From positions 161,203,353-161,267,352 of the forward strand of contig OX457058.1 of NCBI GenBank assembly GCA_949752795.1: DNA of 64,000 bases. Direction: 5' to 3'. Below the pieces are notes generated by a model. That model saw only the letters and a list, made by a program, of their open reading frames with translations. It did no database searches and was not told where the DNA came from. Each line of letters begins with the position of its first letter. The first letter of the stretch is position 1. The stretch is from Hyperoodon ampullatus (taxonomy: Eukaryota > Chordata > Mammalia > Artiodactyla > Ziphiidae). Positions 35,590-48,639 of the stretch are shown in pieces. The position numbers and the translations under genes are program-made.

Positions 35590-35860
35590 GCTGTAGCTTT
35601 TTGGTACTCTTGTATAATCCCTTTCCCTTGAGTGTGGGCAAGACCCATGACATGCTCCTTACCAATAGAATATGGCAAAGGTGACTGGATTATGTGTAAG
35701 TGATGATGTTATATATGATTGTAACATGTGTCTTGCTAGGAGATGCTCTTCTTTGCTGGCTTTAAAGAAGTAAGCCACCATGTTGTGAGCAACCACATGA
35801 ACTTGGAAACAGATTGTCCCCACATGACATAGGAAAGCTGTCAGATGAGAATGAGAATCA
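35590..35860 (+). mobile_element. MLT1-type LTR, 5' half
   Basis: taatccctttcccttgagtg, tgggcaagacccatgacatg, aatagaatatggcaaaggtg, ctttgctggctttaaagaag and accatgttgtgagcaac follow the 5' half of an MLT1 (ERVL-MaLR) LTR. The 3' half is missing. Confidence 0.65.
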
Positions 35861-36424
35861 AGTCTTGGCATTTGTTATGAATCAATAGAAAATTAAATAG
35901 AAAATTAACACACTCACCCTACTTATTAATGAATGTTATAGTGCTTTAAGAGTTCAAAATAAACATTTTGAGTAAATATGTAACATTGGGTGTCAAGAAT
36001 ACAAAGTGGAAGGCCATTTCTTACAGTCAAACACACATACACACAAACACACTGACAGAGGATGAAAGTATGACTTTTCCTTTTAAGCTGTTTTAGATAA
36101 TGACAGAGAAAAGCGTTAGCTAAAAAGATGAAGCATAAATATAGAAATGAAAAATAGTACTCAGAGGAGAAAAAAAGGTAATTAGAATAAAAGGGAAAAC
36201 AAAAGAAAATTTATCAAGCAGATAGAATAAAGAGAAGATAGATGAGGAGCCCCAAGGGACACTTGAAAAAAAAGGAGCACTTACCCCCAGTGAGGTGAAA
36301 TTACAGAGACTGATAGTTCAGAGCCCTGGCTATTCATTCACATGTCAAACTATTCACCACTGAGGGCATAGAAAACCTACCCTGTTACAGCCTGGGAATT
36401 TAGAGCTGAACTCCAATGATTAAT
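35861..36424. other. Unassigned AT-rich stretch
   Basis: Contains a short CA-rich run near 36032-36050. No gene or clear repeat. Confidence 0.5.
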
Positions 36425-36560
36425 GTGGTAATGAGCTTTTACAGATGGGGAAACTGAGGCTCCAAAACCTTAAGTTAATTTTCCCAAAACCTAGAACTTA
36501 CAGTTGTCAGGGCCAGAATTCAAATCAGATTTGACTTATTTCATACACATTGGTCTATTA
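36425..36560 (+). mobile_element. MIR relic
   Basis: Clear MIR 3' half: cttttacagatggggaaact, gaggctccaaaaccttaag, then gtcagggccagaattcaaat. Confidence 0.78.
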
Positions 36561-38995
36561 CCCCGATTTATTTTAAATTTCAGAGTAACCAGTTACATGG
36601 TTTGATTGATATACCAAAACAACCACTCATTAAGGAAAATACTTCTATGTTAAAACAATTTCTGGTTTATATATAAAATGCAATGTTCATATTTGAAGTG
36701 GCTTTTGTTCAGTGCTTTGAATCCTTCTGCCCTTTCAAAGTAAATTCTTAAAGATTTACAAAGTGTTAAACCTCAAGCTGATGAGAACATGAATTTTTAG
36801 GTCCCTAAACATCCTATATCCAGCTTCTGTCTAGAAGTTGTCAGCTTTTTACCTTACACACCAGGTTAATACATAATTATCTCCTCATTGTGAAGAATGG
36901 GAAAGTTATCATGACATTTGATGGTAGAAGTCAACTGAAAGAATAAATCCCATGAAATTCAGCAATTATAGGTGACATTCAATAAATTCTAAATTAACCT
37001 ATAAATGCTAAAATAACATTTTGTCCCAAATATATAGTGCTTTTTAAAATGCTTTCCACAATACTTATCACTAAAAATCATCTTGAGAAAAAATGTGCTC
37101 TAAAGAGCAAAATATGATAATGAAGTTAAATCTTTTAAATATACCTTGAACTTATTTTTGGATTACCAAGTGTCTCAAGATGTATTTGATAAAACTCATG
37201 GAGAAAAAGTATATATATAATCTCTTATGTATGTTTGTGAGAAAAAAATAAGACAAATTATTGTTGAAACATATCATAATATGTTTATTCCAATGATATT
37301 CAATCCTCATCTTTCATCTTATAAAATATTATATACTTTCAATCTTCTCTTTTCAAAATTGCCATTATATGCTATATATGCTAACTACCAGACCAATCAT
37401 TTTTAGCAGTATATGCCTTTATCTTTCATTACATAAATAGAATAGTTTCATTATGGAGAACTGATGATATTAATAGCATATATATGTATATATATGCATA
37501 TAATATACAAGGCATTTATAGGTATGTACCTGTAATGTATGTGTTTGTGTGCACATATATACACACACATTGTCACACAAGCATATGTATACATATATAT
37601 ATATATTATGTGTTTGTATATTCTTATAAAAGTACACATGCACATGCAAATGAGTGTGTAATTAATCCCCAATTCCCAACACAAGCAAGCTACACATTTA
37701 CTGAAGGACTATTGAGCTTTGCATCACATCACACTTTTAACTTTATAAATAACTTACAATTAAAGTCACATTTGCATTAATTTATTATAACTCAGATAAT
37801 CAAAAACAAACATGTTCAGTAATTTGTTATAAAATGTAAAGTTACGTATCTCTATAATGTGAATTGATACTTTCATCTGTCATAAAATATGTGATTATAT
37901 ATTTTCCAAAATGCTTATTTACATGTTCATTTCCATTGAAATGTGTAATAAATTGCTGTCTGATAGAAAGTAAGTCTGATTTGTTTGATTAGTTAAACAA
38001 TAAAGATTCCTTTAGATATATACATTATTCCTCTGTATTGAATAACTTATATCTGGAACTTCAGAGTATTGACAAAAACTATTTAAAATTTGTGATAAAA
38101 TAAAATATTTTGTCAAAGTATATCATGATGATAAAAGTATATCAAAATTAATGTTTACATTTTTAAAACTGTTTCTAATTGCATCATATTAAATTATTAA
38201 ATGAAGTACCCTAAAGTGAAAGAGTCACAGATATAATTAAGTGGCTATTTGATACAATCTTATAAAGCTTTTTTGGTAGAACTTTCAGAATCTGATAGAA
38301 GAAATGTCATTACTGAGTTGGTAACAAATTATTTTGCAAATAATATGGATTCCAAACTGCTTTCAACATTATTAAAGGAGAATCTCATCAATTGTCAGTT
38401 GATAGATCATTATAGTTTTTGACGATAAATCATGCTCATTATTTTGGCTTATAACTTGGAAAAAGTTCAAAAACTTGATTGGCATTGCTAGAACAAAATT
38501 CATTCCATTTTGATCTATTAATTTACATCAATAACTTTTCTTAGCATTTATATCTATGAAAATAAATAGTAGGCTCATTCTAAAAACAAATAATAAGCAA
38601 CTATTGGGCATATTAATAAATGAATTCAACCCCCGCAGACTTACATAAAACAGCCCAAACTTCTTATTAAGAGATGCATTTGACAAATAGTCTTCCTTTT
38701 TATATTTAATCACAATTTATCATTTGTAATATATGTTTTGCATCAATTGAACTAGTAAAATTACACTTACAAAAAATTTTAAACTTGGCATCATTATTTC
38801 ACAGAAAATTGAAATTTTAATTTATGAAGATTTTTATGCAGAAGGATATGATAGAGTGATCACGTAAAAGCTTTCCATCATTAATGTGTATCGTAATAGG
38901 AGAAAATTATGTGGGAGTATATAAAATAAATTTAGTTCAATAAAATAAACAGATTATAAATATTCTTATCTTTTTAAAAATCATGTCTATGTATT
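36561..38995. other. Very AT-rich stretch with degenerate TA/TG microsatellite
   Basis: No gene or recognised transposon. 37475-37650 is a decayed microsatellite of TATATG, CACACA and TATA runs. From 37700 to 38990 the sequence is strongly AT-rich and free of repeats I can recognise. Confidence 0.55.
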
Positions 38996-39214
38996 GTTTC
39001 GTTTTGTTTTGTTTTGTTTTTTGTGGTACACGGGCCTCTCACTGTTGTGGCCTCTCCCGTTGTGGAGCACAGGCTCCGGACGTGCAGGCTCAGTGGCCAT
39101 AAATCACTGGCCTAGCTGCTCCACGGCATGTGGGATCTTCCCGGACCGGGACAGGAACACGTGTCCCCTGCATCGGCAGGCGGACTCTCAACCACTGTGC
39201 CACCAGGGAAGCCC
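38996..39214 (-). mobile_element. CHR-2 SINE, antisense
   Basis: A (GTTTT)n tail at 38997-39022 is followed by gtggtacacgggcctctcac, ggagcacaggctccggacgt, aggctcagtggccat and the head ccaccagggaagccc ending at 39214. Full length. The tail has evolved into a GTTTT microsatellite. No convincing target-site duplication. Confidence 0.92.
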
Positions 39215-39223
39215 AATGCACTG

Positions 39224-39252
39224 GTTTTATTTATTTATTTATTTATTTATTC
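39224..39252. repeat. (TTTA)n microsatellite
   Basis: About six tandem TTTA/ATTT units immediately beyond the SINE. Confidence 0.9.
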
Positions 39253-39344
39253 TTAATTTACATGTGTAATGAAAACACTAAGTGCTCAAACCCTAAAACT
39301 TTATGTGGTATACAGGCAAGACTCTATTGCTTACTTTGTTTTTA

Positions 39345-41159
39345 AGTAGATTATTTTTAGAACAGTTTTAGATTTACAGGAAGATTGAAAATATAGTACA
39401 GAGAGTCCCAGATACCCTATACTGAGTTTGTATTATCATTAACATTTTATATTTTACTTAAAGTTTTTTTTTTGTTCTAAGATTCCACCCAGTTTACCAC
39501 ATCACATGTAGTTGTCATGTCTCCTTAGGTTCCTCTTGGCTGTGAGTTTCTCATACTTACTTTCTTTTTTTTTTTTACAGTGATTTTAATAGCTTTGATG
39601 AATACTTGTCAGGTATTTTGCAGAATTCCTCTCTCGGCATTTTTCTGATTTTTTTTTTTTTCATAGTAAGGGTGGGGTTATGGGTTTGGGGCAGGAGGAG
39701 CAGACAGGTGATGTGTCATTTTCATCCCATCATATCAAGGGCACTATAAACATGATTTATCACTGTTCATGTTGATCACACTCACTTGGCCAAGGTAGTG
39801 CTTAACAGATTTCTCCACTTATAATTTCTTTTTTATCCTCATTTCTACATTGTCCTCTTCACAGCAACGTCACTATGTATAACTTACACCTCAGGATAGG
39901 AAAATTATGCTTCACTTCCTTGAGAACAGAGTATCTACATGAATTATTTGGATTTCTTTTACACGGGAAACTTTCTTCTCTTATTTACTTATTTGTTTTT
40001 TTGTTTATTTCATCACGTGTTTGTATCAAAATTGACTCATGGATATTTATTTTATACTTTGGGTTAAAATTTAAGACTTTTAAAAATTTGCTTTGTAACT
40101 TAAATTATTCCAGCTTTGGCCGTTGGGAGTCTTCTGTTGGCTTCTGTGTCCCTCTGACATAGCCTCGTCAGTGTGGTAGTGTGTATGTGCCTATGTATGT
40201 GTCTGCCATGCCTTTGCTTCCAGTTCACTTCTAGTATACAGATCTAGCGACATCAGAATTGTTAACTCATACCCCCATCATGAGCAACTATATCCATTGG
40301 AATAGAGTTTTTATGTGCAGTTATTTTTGCCTTTCGTTTATATAGTCTACTCATTTTCAAGATGATTTAGATCATGACCTATTCTATGGACCGCTTCATT
40401 GAGATCATTTCAATTATTTATAATACAGTTAGATTCCTTTGTCACATTCTGTATTCCATCCTGAGATCCCACATTGTCTTAATTTTTAAAAGAATTTTCC
40501 TACATTTGTGCTTCCCTCTTTGTGCTGTAAATCTTCATATGTTTTGACAAATTCATAAAGTCATATATCACCCTTAAAGTATCATTCAGAATACTAGTTT
40601 CTCTCCTCTAAATATAATCCTGTATGTCTCACCTTATAACCCTTCCCTCTTTCCCTAGAAACCATGGCAACCACTGATCTTTTTACAGTAACTATTGTTT
40701 TATCTTTTCCAGAGTATCATATAATTTGGATTGTACTACCTGTGGTGTTTCACTGGCTTTTTTCAGTTAGTGATATTTCTTTAAGGTTTATTAATTTTTT
40801 GTGTGTGATGTGAAAGTTCATTTTTAAAAATTGCTGAATAATATTCCATTGTATGGGCATACTGTAGTTTTTATCCACTCACCTATTGAAGAACATCTTG
40901 TTTGCTTCCAATTTTTGACATTTATGAATAAAGAAGCTATAAATTGTGCATGTAGGTTTTTGTAAGAGTGTACATCTTTAAAGCAATTATATAAAATAAC
41001 TAGGAATACAATTGCAGGATTGTATGGCAAGACTGTGTTTAGATTTCTAAAAAACTGCTAAACTGTCTTCCAAAATGGCTGTACCATTTTACATTCCCAT
41101 CAGCAATGAATTTGAGTTCCTTTTGCTTTGAATTATCACCAGCATTTCTATTGTCAGGA

Positions 41160-41214
<55 letters not shown>

Positions 41215-41515
41215 TTTTAGTTACTCTAATATATATGTGGTGGTATCCACTTTAGTTTTAATTAGCATTTCCCTAATGCCAAATGATGTTGAATATCTTT
41301 TCATATGCTTTTATACCTTCTGTATTACTTCTTTTGTGATGTGTCTGTTCAGAACTCTTTCCCATTTTTAATTGAATTGTCTGTTTCCTTATTGTTGAGT
41401 TTTAAGGATTCTTTGTATATTTTGGATATAAATCCTTTATCAGAAGTGTCTTATAAAGAAAATGGATGATCATAGTTTTTCAATTGCTAGCTTGTCAAAA
41501 TTCTTTTGGTTACAT
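39345..41515 (-). mobile_element. Old L1M-type element, antisense (3' UTR and ORF2 end)
   Basis: It starts with the antisense L1M terminus (acagttttagatttacagga, atagtacagagagtcccag) and runs through a long 3' UTR (gttgtcatgtctccttaggt; ggcaaccactgatcttttta at 40669). The antisense ORF2 end follows (tgaataatattccattgtat at 40833; gcatttccctaatgcc near 41264; aatcctttatcagaagtg near 41431). A (TG)26 microsatellite interrupts it at 41162-41213. Ancient and non-coding. Confidence 0.8.
41162..41213. repeat. (TG)26 microsatellite
   Basis: Uninterrupted TG dinucleotides, 52 bp, inside the L1 fossil. The purity suggests it is polymorphic in length. Confidence 0.97.
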
Positions 41516-42179
41516 TTTAAAACTGGTGTAACAGTTACATTTTAAATGTCAATTTTTCAATGGGCAAAAACACATATTTTGCACTGTTTGAATTGAATGA
41601 TTTAATAAAATTAAACAATTATAGACATCAACTTACAAACTCAAACAACTTAAAACAATGTGAAGAGGTACATAATTTTCAAACTTAATTTAGAGGGTAA
41701 GTGAGCAAATATTTTTGAAATTCACTGACTCATAATTTGATAGACAAAGGAATGGCCACCCCAACCCAAAAGACCTTCCACTGACATGTCAGAATGCTGG
41801 AACTTCTACTATTCAAGTGGCAAGAATTAATATGTCTCTCCCTTTCTTCTTTGTCTCTAGATCAAAATTATAATCGAATTACAGCATATGCTAAGTCATT
41901 AGTACTTCATTATGAATAGATAAATTTTTATGTTACTTCACAAGCCACTAGTAACTTGTGATGAAATGGGGTATATTTATAGTTTCTTATTTGGGTGTTG
42001 GTAGTAAAGTGCTGGAGAGATTATTTTGGAACATTAACCCTATGCCCAAGGGAAGCCACTTGATCTTAAGACTCAGTTTAAGGGCCTGGAGTCAGATCAG
42101 TAGAATCCTGAGTGATGACCATGTGAGATTTTATGTGCAAGTAAGATACTTTTGTAGACATAAGGTCCTCCAAGATGGA
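41516..42179. other. Unassigned stretch
   Basis: No gene or repeat recognised. An open frame of 79 codons (41958-42197) runs into the MIR relic and is treated as chance. Confidence 0.5.
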
Positions 42180-42310
42180 ATCTGCCTCTTCCTGTGATAT
42201 GAAGTAAATTATTTAACTTCTTTCAACCTTAGTGTTTTTATTAATTGAATAATAAATAAAATAGGTATAAATTAATACTTACTCTCCAGAAAATTAAATA
42301 TGTATGGTAA
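42180..42310 (+). mobile_element. Probable MIR relic
   Basis: gtgatatgaagtaaattatt, taacttctttcaaccttagt and taggtataaattaatactta fit the MIR middle and right parts. Diverged. Confidence 0.5.
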
Positions 42311-44844
42311 ATTAATGCAGATTGATGTTTCTGTCCCTAAAGATCAACACCAAAGAAATTAGAGAAATAAAATAAAATCCAAGGAAAGACTAATAAACAC
42401 CTGGGATTATGGAAGGCTGTTCTGAATAGATGTGCACTTTGCTGGCTTGGAAACAAAATAAACAGTAGTGAGATGTTAGGTCCCTTCAGCCTCAAAGGCT
42501 ATACTAAATCTCTTTCCCAATATTTGTTCACTATGTAGGTTGTTGATTGTATGTAGGTTATATTTGGAAATATATTCAAGCTGGTAAACTGACTAGCTAG
42601 TAGCTGGAGATATGTTGATGGTGTTTTTCTTTTAATAATACATTTTTTCCAAATTAATAATCAGTTAAAGATAAAGAGATTAAAATTATGTTGACAGTTG
42701 GTTTTCCAACAAACTAAACGTGTACTGTGTCAGGTAAGTTAGTTTATTAGAATTTATGAGGAAATATTTCTGCCTAAAAGGCACTCATGCATTCATAAAA
42801 TCCACATACCTGCCTTGGGTAAACAGACTGAAGAGCACAAAAATCAGGTTGTTTGATAGCCATCCAGGAGATGAGACAGCTCTCCACTGGTAACGCCCTT
42901 GGTATGATTCAGAAATAAATCTTATTTGCTTCATGGCACCCAAAGGATTATTGTATATTTAACCTTTTCAAATAACTGAAAGTGGTAAAATTCTCAAAAT
43001 GAGACTAGAAATGTGGCATATGCCCTGATTTTATTAAATTCCTGACTTCATTTTTTTTTGGAGGGCTGAAAGGGATAGTAAAAGTTAGTTGCAGTTACTA
43101 AATACTACAGCTACACTAATGAGAAGCACCACGTGGATCTGTGTATGTTCCAGATACAGAAACAACCAAATCATGACACCATCATTTCAGGAATGAGACA
43201 AGAACAGTTTTCTTTTCACAACAGAATAATAAGTCTCTAAATCTGGAATGCTTGAGAGGCAACCTCTACCAGTTCCTTTTTAGTAGAGGTGGAAAGAGAG
43301 GGTTACATACATTAGAGTATTAGAGTATTTGATTACGTTTGCTCAGTGTCAGGACCAGAAAAAGTTGCTACCTACCTCTTCCACTTATGAGTCAACAGTT
43401 AAAGTATTCCAGGGCTTGTGACCTTGAAATACCAACCTTGCTATTTTCTCTATGTTAAAGCATCCATACAATAAAGCTATTCTTTCTTAATATTTGTAGG
43501 TTACGATTTTGGGCTTTCTAATAAAAAGAAAAACATGCTTTTAAACAAACCTTACATGAAAATCCTTCAAAAACATACTTTAGTGGGAAAAGGAAATTAC
43601 TTCCTGCTAAGCAATTTTTCACAATGACTTGGAGAGACAGAACAATTTTGGATGTTCATGGACATAGAGTCATGTCTTCATAAAATTTATTTATGCTTGA
43701 AATAGGATTCTGTCACTTAATTTGTTTATTCTATTCTTAGATGCCCTCCCCACCTCAAACAATAGAAAAGGCAACATATAACTGAGGTTTTTACACTTGA
43801 GCTCAACTTTGATTTTGATAGACAGAAAAATCAGTCCAAAACTGAGGTAAGGGGTCTGTTAGGAGGAGCTGATACTTATCATAAGCACAAGGATTTTCAC
43901 TTTTCTGAGTTATTGTGGTCACATTGCCAAGGGCAGCTTCTTGAACAAGATAAGAATAGGTTGTGGGTTATATAGGAAGTAAGGTTTCAGCTCTGACTGA
44001 GAACTTTCTAGTTTTCCATCCAAGGAAAGGTTGTCTATGGAAACATCTCCATACATGGAGATGTTCAAGCAGGGGCTGGAAAACTCACATAATTGCCAGA
44101 ATTGTTGTCAAGGGAAATCAAGCAGTTAGAGGGAAATTCTGAAGCCCTTTGACTTCTTCCTGCAATTTACTTTCCTTTCTCATGAGAAACAGATGGGATA
44201 AGAAACTATTGTCTGCTACATTTAAGCAAGAGTATCTTTGTGCTCCTACAATAAGCATATCTATTCATGCAATATCTGCAAACGTCCTATGAATTGACTT
44301 TCTTTGGTTAGAATTCAAACTTAAATTTTGTCGTTGCTCTTTCTGCTGTGTTAATTAGTGAGGAGAAACGTTCCTTGTTCCTCGGTGCATGGTGTATGGT
44401 GTGCTGAATCAGGTAAGACAATTTTGACTGGATGTGACCCTGGTTCTACAAGTTTTTCCTGAATGAAACATAATTCATAGTTGGGAGGTCTCCACACAAA
44501 CCCAGAAAAACAGTCCCTACAGAGTTTTGGTACAGGCTTCTGGTAAAATCTTCAATGTCCACCTTATCCAGGTCATCTCTCAGTTTCAGAACTGGTCAAA
44601 TTTAATGAAACATGTCCTTGGCAGAGGGCTGTAAGCCTTATATTTTGGTGATGGGCTCTGCTAACCCATAAATAAGATGTTTTATTCTAAGAAAGAAAAC
44701 AGGTTATTAACTATACATAAATACAAATGTATAATCCCTCTTCGCAAGAGAAATATTTGATCACATTGGGCTTCTCAAACTGTGGAAGTCTGGTCCTTTA
44801 GTTTCTGAACTTTCTAAACTATTTTTAACATCTATTTATTAACT
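42311..44844. other. Unassigned stretch (2.5 kb)
   Basis: No repeat or gene recognised. A perfect U1-type 5' splice-site 9-mer (caggtaagt) occurs at 42731-42739, and another near-perfect donor (caggtaaga) near 44410. See findings. Confidence 0.5.
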
Positions 44845-45690
44845 GTATTGGTTTCTTATTGCTGCTGTAGCAAATTGCCCCAAATTTTATGCCCTAAAAT
44901 ACCACACATTCATTCTCGTATAGTTCTGGAGGTGAAACATCTAAAATGAGTCCATAAGGTTGCATTTTTTTTTTGATATCTTTATTGGAGTATAAATGCT
45001 TTACAATGGTACGTTAGTTTCTTCTGTATAACAAAGTGAATCAGCTATAAATATACATATATCCCCATATCTCCTCCCTCTTACGTCTCCCTGCCACCCT
45101 CCTTACCCCACCCCTCTCGGTGGACACAAAGCCCTGAGCTGATCTCCCTGTGCTATGTGGCTGCTTCCCACTAGCTATCTGTTTTACATTTGGTAGTAGG
45201 TATAAACCCATGCCACTCTCTCACTTTGTCCCAGCTTACTCTTCCCCCTCCCCATGCCCTCAAGTCCATTCTCTATATCTGCATCTTTATTCCCGTCCTG
45301 CCCCTAGGTTCTTTCCTTTTAAAAGCTCTAGAAGAGAATGTTTTTCCTTGCCTTTTCCAGCTTCTACAAGATGCCTCCGTTCCTTGGCTCCTGCCTCCCC
45401 CTTCTCTGTCTTCCAAGCCCGCAACACAGCATCTCTCTCTTCTCTGACCCCTACGCCCATCTTCTTTCTATGACTCTGACTCATCTGTTTCCTTCTTATA
45501 AGGGCCTTTGTGCTAACATGGGGTGCACAAAAATAATCCAAGGTCATCTCGTCATCTTAAGATCATTAATTTAATCACATTTGCAGAGTCCCTTTTACCA
45601 TGCAAGGTAACATATCAGTTTCCAGGGGTTAGGAAGTGGACATCTTTGGCAGGGAGGTGGAGGTGGGAAGGGGTCATTTTTCAGCCCACC
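44845..45690 (-). mobile_element. MLT1-like LTR, antisense, split by a truncated L1
   Basis: Left part 44845-44964: ggtttcttattgctgctgta, gcaaattgccccaaatttta, tagttctggaggtgaaacat. Right part from about 45316: agctctagaagagaatgttt, ccttgccttttccagcttct, cttcttataagggcctttgt, aatcacatttgcagagtccc, tttccaggggttaggaagtg. This is the reverse complement of an MLT1/MaLR-type LTR. Some LTR sequence is missing at the L1 insertion. Confidence 0.7.
44965..45315 (-). mobile_element. 5'-truncated L1, antisense
   Basis: A T run at about 44965-44974, then the antisense 3' terminus of the same L1 family as copies A and B (tattggagtataaatgcttt; ataacaaagtgaatcagct; gatctccctgtgctatgtgg; actctctcactttgtcccag), ending near 45315. 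Only the last 350 bp of the L1 were copied, as is usual for L1 insertions. It lies inside an older LTR. Confidence 0.9.
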
Positions 45691-46629
45691 TTATACCGCT
45701 ATTTAGAAGTGTTCCTTTTCAATACTGAGCTTTAACCAGGGCCAGATAAACGGTTCTAACAACATTGTTAGATTTCATGTGGTTAAGATGTTGTTAGGTG
45801 TAAATTGTGTCCCCAGTGAAATTGAATTCCTGAGTGAGAAAATAAAATATTGGTGACTAAATATAGCACTGCCTGTACTTTCTAAACCTTTTTGGAGAAT
45901 GTAAATAATCCACTTGGGGAGGGAACACAGCATGGAGGAAAAGCAGTCTAAGAAGAAGGGGCTAGATTTAAGTTACTGAGTGCAAAGAACTATAGGGAAC
46001 CTTGGAAAACAAGAATTTCATGGCGAGGATACCACATCACAACTGCCTTTAGGTGCTGTTCTACTGCTTATCTATAAAAGTGTGATGAAAAAGGGAGAAA
46101 ACAGGCTAGAAAAACACATTTTTAAAAAGTTTAAATTGTGCATGTCAATTTGTACTCCATTAGCATTTTATGCAAACTTTCCTTGTGCTTCTTAGTCAGA
46201 CAGTCTTTTGCAGAAAGTGTTCATGTTAAGTGTTGATTTAAACCATGAAAAACACCTAGACATAAGTGGGAATAGTGCAGCCCCATATAAAGAGAATGTG
46301 TGCATAATTTATATGTACTTTAATTTTTTTTCCCCTGAGGAAATATTACAAAATGAGTCAGTTTACTGTCCCTGATTATTAAGCAGATATGGATATAGTA
46401 AATATCAGAGAGGAAAGGAGCATTTCTGTAACATCTCACATATGTTTTTGTGGATACAGTAGCAAAATGTCTTTCCCTGGTAGTTACCAATATTTCACAA
46501 AACCTGCTGGTCTGTGTGTATCACATACTGCCAGAACTAACCATTCGCTGTTTGCTAGTTGCAAGCAACTTGTAAGATGTTTTATACCTTGACAGTGGTC
46601 TGTAATCAGGGAGTAAGGTCGTTATTACT
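45691..46629. other. Unassigned stretch
   Basis: No gene or repeat recognised; open frames of about 70 codons are within chance. Confidence 0.5.
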
Positions 46630-47700
46630 AGTCTATGTTTTATAACAAATTACCAGAAACATAGATATTTAAAAGAATACACATTTATTGTCTCACAGTT
46701 TCTATGATACAGGAGTCTAGGCATAGGTTAAATGGGTCATCTGCTTAGTGTGTCCAATATTGTGATTTATAAAAAATATGTGTATTGATCATTCAGTTGA
46801 CCAAAATATATTTTTCATATATATTTGGTCTTAATCCATGTTTTCTGAGTCACAGCTCCCAGAACTCTTAGAATTTTCTAGTGTTGAGAACAGTAGAGTT
46901 GTCTCTGGTTATGTTAACTAGGTGACTTTTGGACAATACCTAAGGATGGGGTTTGGTTGCCAGTGGAGCCAACCATGCAATTGGCAGGTTGGAATTTCAC
47001 CTCCTGACTTCTGGGAAGAGGAGTGGGTCTAGAGACTGAGTTCAATCTCCAGTGGTCAATGATTTAATCAGTCTTGTGGATGTGATGAAACTTCCATAAA
47101 AACAACAACAACAAAAACACAAAACAAGAATAAGAGGTTCAGAAAGCTTCTGGGTTGTGAATATGTGGAGGGCTGGAAGAGTGACATGCCTGGAAGGGGC
47201 ATGGAAGCTCCCAGCCTTATCAGCACATCTTGCCAGATGTATCTCTTCTATGTGGCTGTTCCTGAGTTATACCATTTTATAATAAACCTGTGATCTAATC
47301 AGTAAAATGTTTCTGTGAGTTCTGTGAGCCATTCTAGCAAATTAATCAAACCCAAGGAGGGGGCTGTGGGAATCTCTGATTTACAGCTGATTGGTCAGAA
47401 GTACAGGCAATAATCTGGGCTTGGGAGTGACATTTGAAAGGATGGGATAGGGGAAGAGGCAGTCTTGTAGGACTAACACTTAACCTGTGGTACCTGATGC
47501 TATCTCCTGGTAGACAGTGTCAGAATTGAGTTGAATTGTTAGACACCAACCTGGTGTCAATGGAATGACCTCCCATTGCCTTTGACATGTTCTATTGGTT
47601 GAAAATAAGTTACCAGTCCTACCCACACTCAAGGTGAGGGGATTATACAAGGACACCCAAGAGGTGGAATCATGGAGCCACTTTAGATTCTGACCTCCAC
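46630..47700 (-). mobile_element. MLT1-like LTR, antisense, split by another LTR
   Basis: Left piece about 46630-46760: ataacaaattaccagaaaca, acatttattgtctcacagtt, gtcatctgcttagtg. Right piece about 47560-47700: ttctattggttgaaaataag, acccacactcaaggtgaggg, gattatacaaggacacccaa. Both belong to the reverse complement of one MLT1-type LTR, interrupted by the LTR-like element at 46761-47559. The middle of the MLT1 is incomplete. Confidence 0.65.
46761..47559 (+). mobile_element. Solitary LTR-like element nested in MLT1
   Basis: About 800 bp starting tgtgatttataaaaaatatg, with ggggtttggttgccagtgga, gatgaaacttccataaaaac, catgcctggaaggggcatgg, the polyadenylation-type AATAAA within ttataataaacctgtgatct (about 47279), gagttctgtgagccattcta, and an end near gacaccaacctggtgtca. 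The order fits an endogenous-retrovirus LTR that I recall from other mammals but cannot name. No internal viral genes are present. An (AAC)n run lies at about 47100-47112. Confidence 0.6.
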
Positions 47701-48606
47701 AGGGGAGAAAAACTTAGACGTGATGGAAAATATAAAATCCCAGCACAACGGCTCATGTATCCAATGACTTTGTATAATTTCTATAACTTAAAAAATATAT
47801 TCTTAATGATCCAAATGGTTGTTGCATATTGTGGCTAATTCTGTACCAGGACCATATTTTCTGTGAGTCTATCTTTATGTATTAGGGAGTGTAGGCAAAT
47901 ACTGAGAAGGAAGAATTTCAGGAAGACAAGATGATGTCCCTCAGGTGGATTCTGAAGCTCTAACTTTGATAAATTAATCTACCTTTTAAAGGCTTTAATT
48001 CTAACATAACTTGTAAGAGGAGTACCGTCTTCAGCTGTTAACATTTTTTGTACCTTAATATGATGTTACATTTGATTAACAGTTTCCAGTAGACAGAGCC
48101 AGTAAGACAGCGTGAGACATGAGAAAGAGGGAAAAACAGGAGTTTCAGTGTATCACAATTATACTGTGTTTTCCTTGTCTTTACATAGTAGATTATGATA
48201 TTTATGGATAGTTATTACTCATTGTCTCTAAGGAAAATTCCAGGCCATATAAGAATATGATTATAACTCAATACATTTATTTATTTACACAACAAATGAT
48301 TCTAATAGTGGGGAGTTAATGTAATGTGGAGAGGCAAGCATATTAAGAGAAACTGTGGTTTAAGTACAATGAGGTAAATTTTATTTCTGCTAGAATCCCT
48401 AATGGCAAAAAAAGGATCCAAAAGGCAAGGTGTCTAAGCCCAAACTAGGGAATCAAGAAAGGCTGCAAAATGTGAGGACATGCAGAATGGTCCAGCTTAT
48501 CATTCAGAAGGATGCAAACCAAATGAGCAAAGACTAACCTAACATTTTTCTCTGTTCTTATGGACTGGGAGAGATCCAGGTCTAAGTCCTAAGCACACAA
48601 CAGTTT

Positions 48607-48639
<33 letters not shown>

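Noticed and set aside
45150..45574. Overlapping frames of 107, 85 and 78 codons plus an 86-codon antisense frame
   Set aside because: They span the truncated L1 3' UTR and the MLT1-like LTR; neither codes for protein in these orientations.
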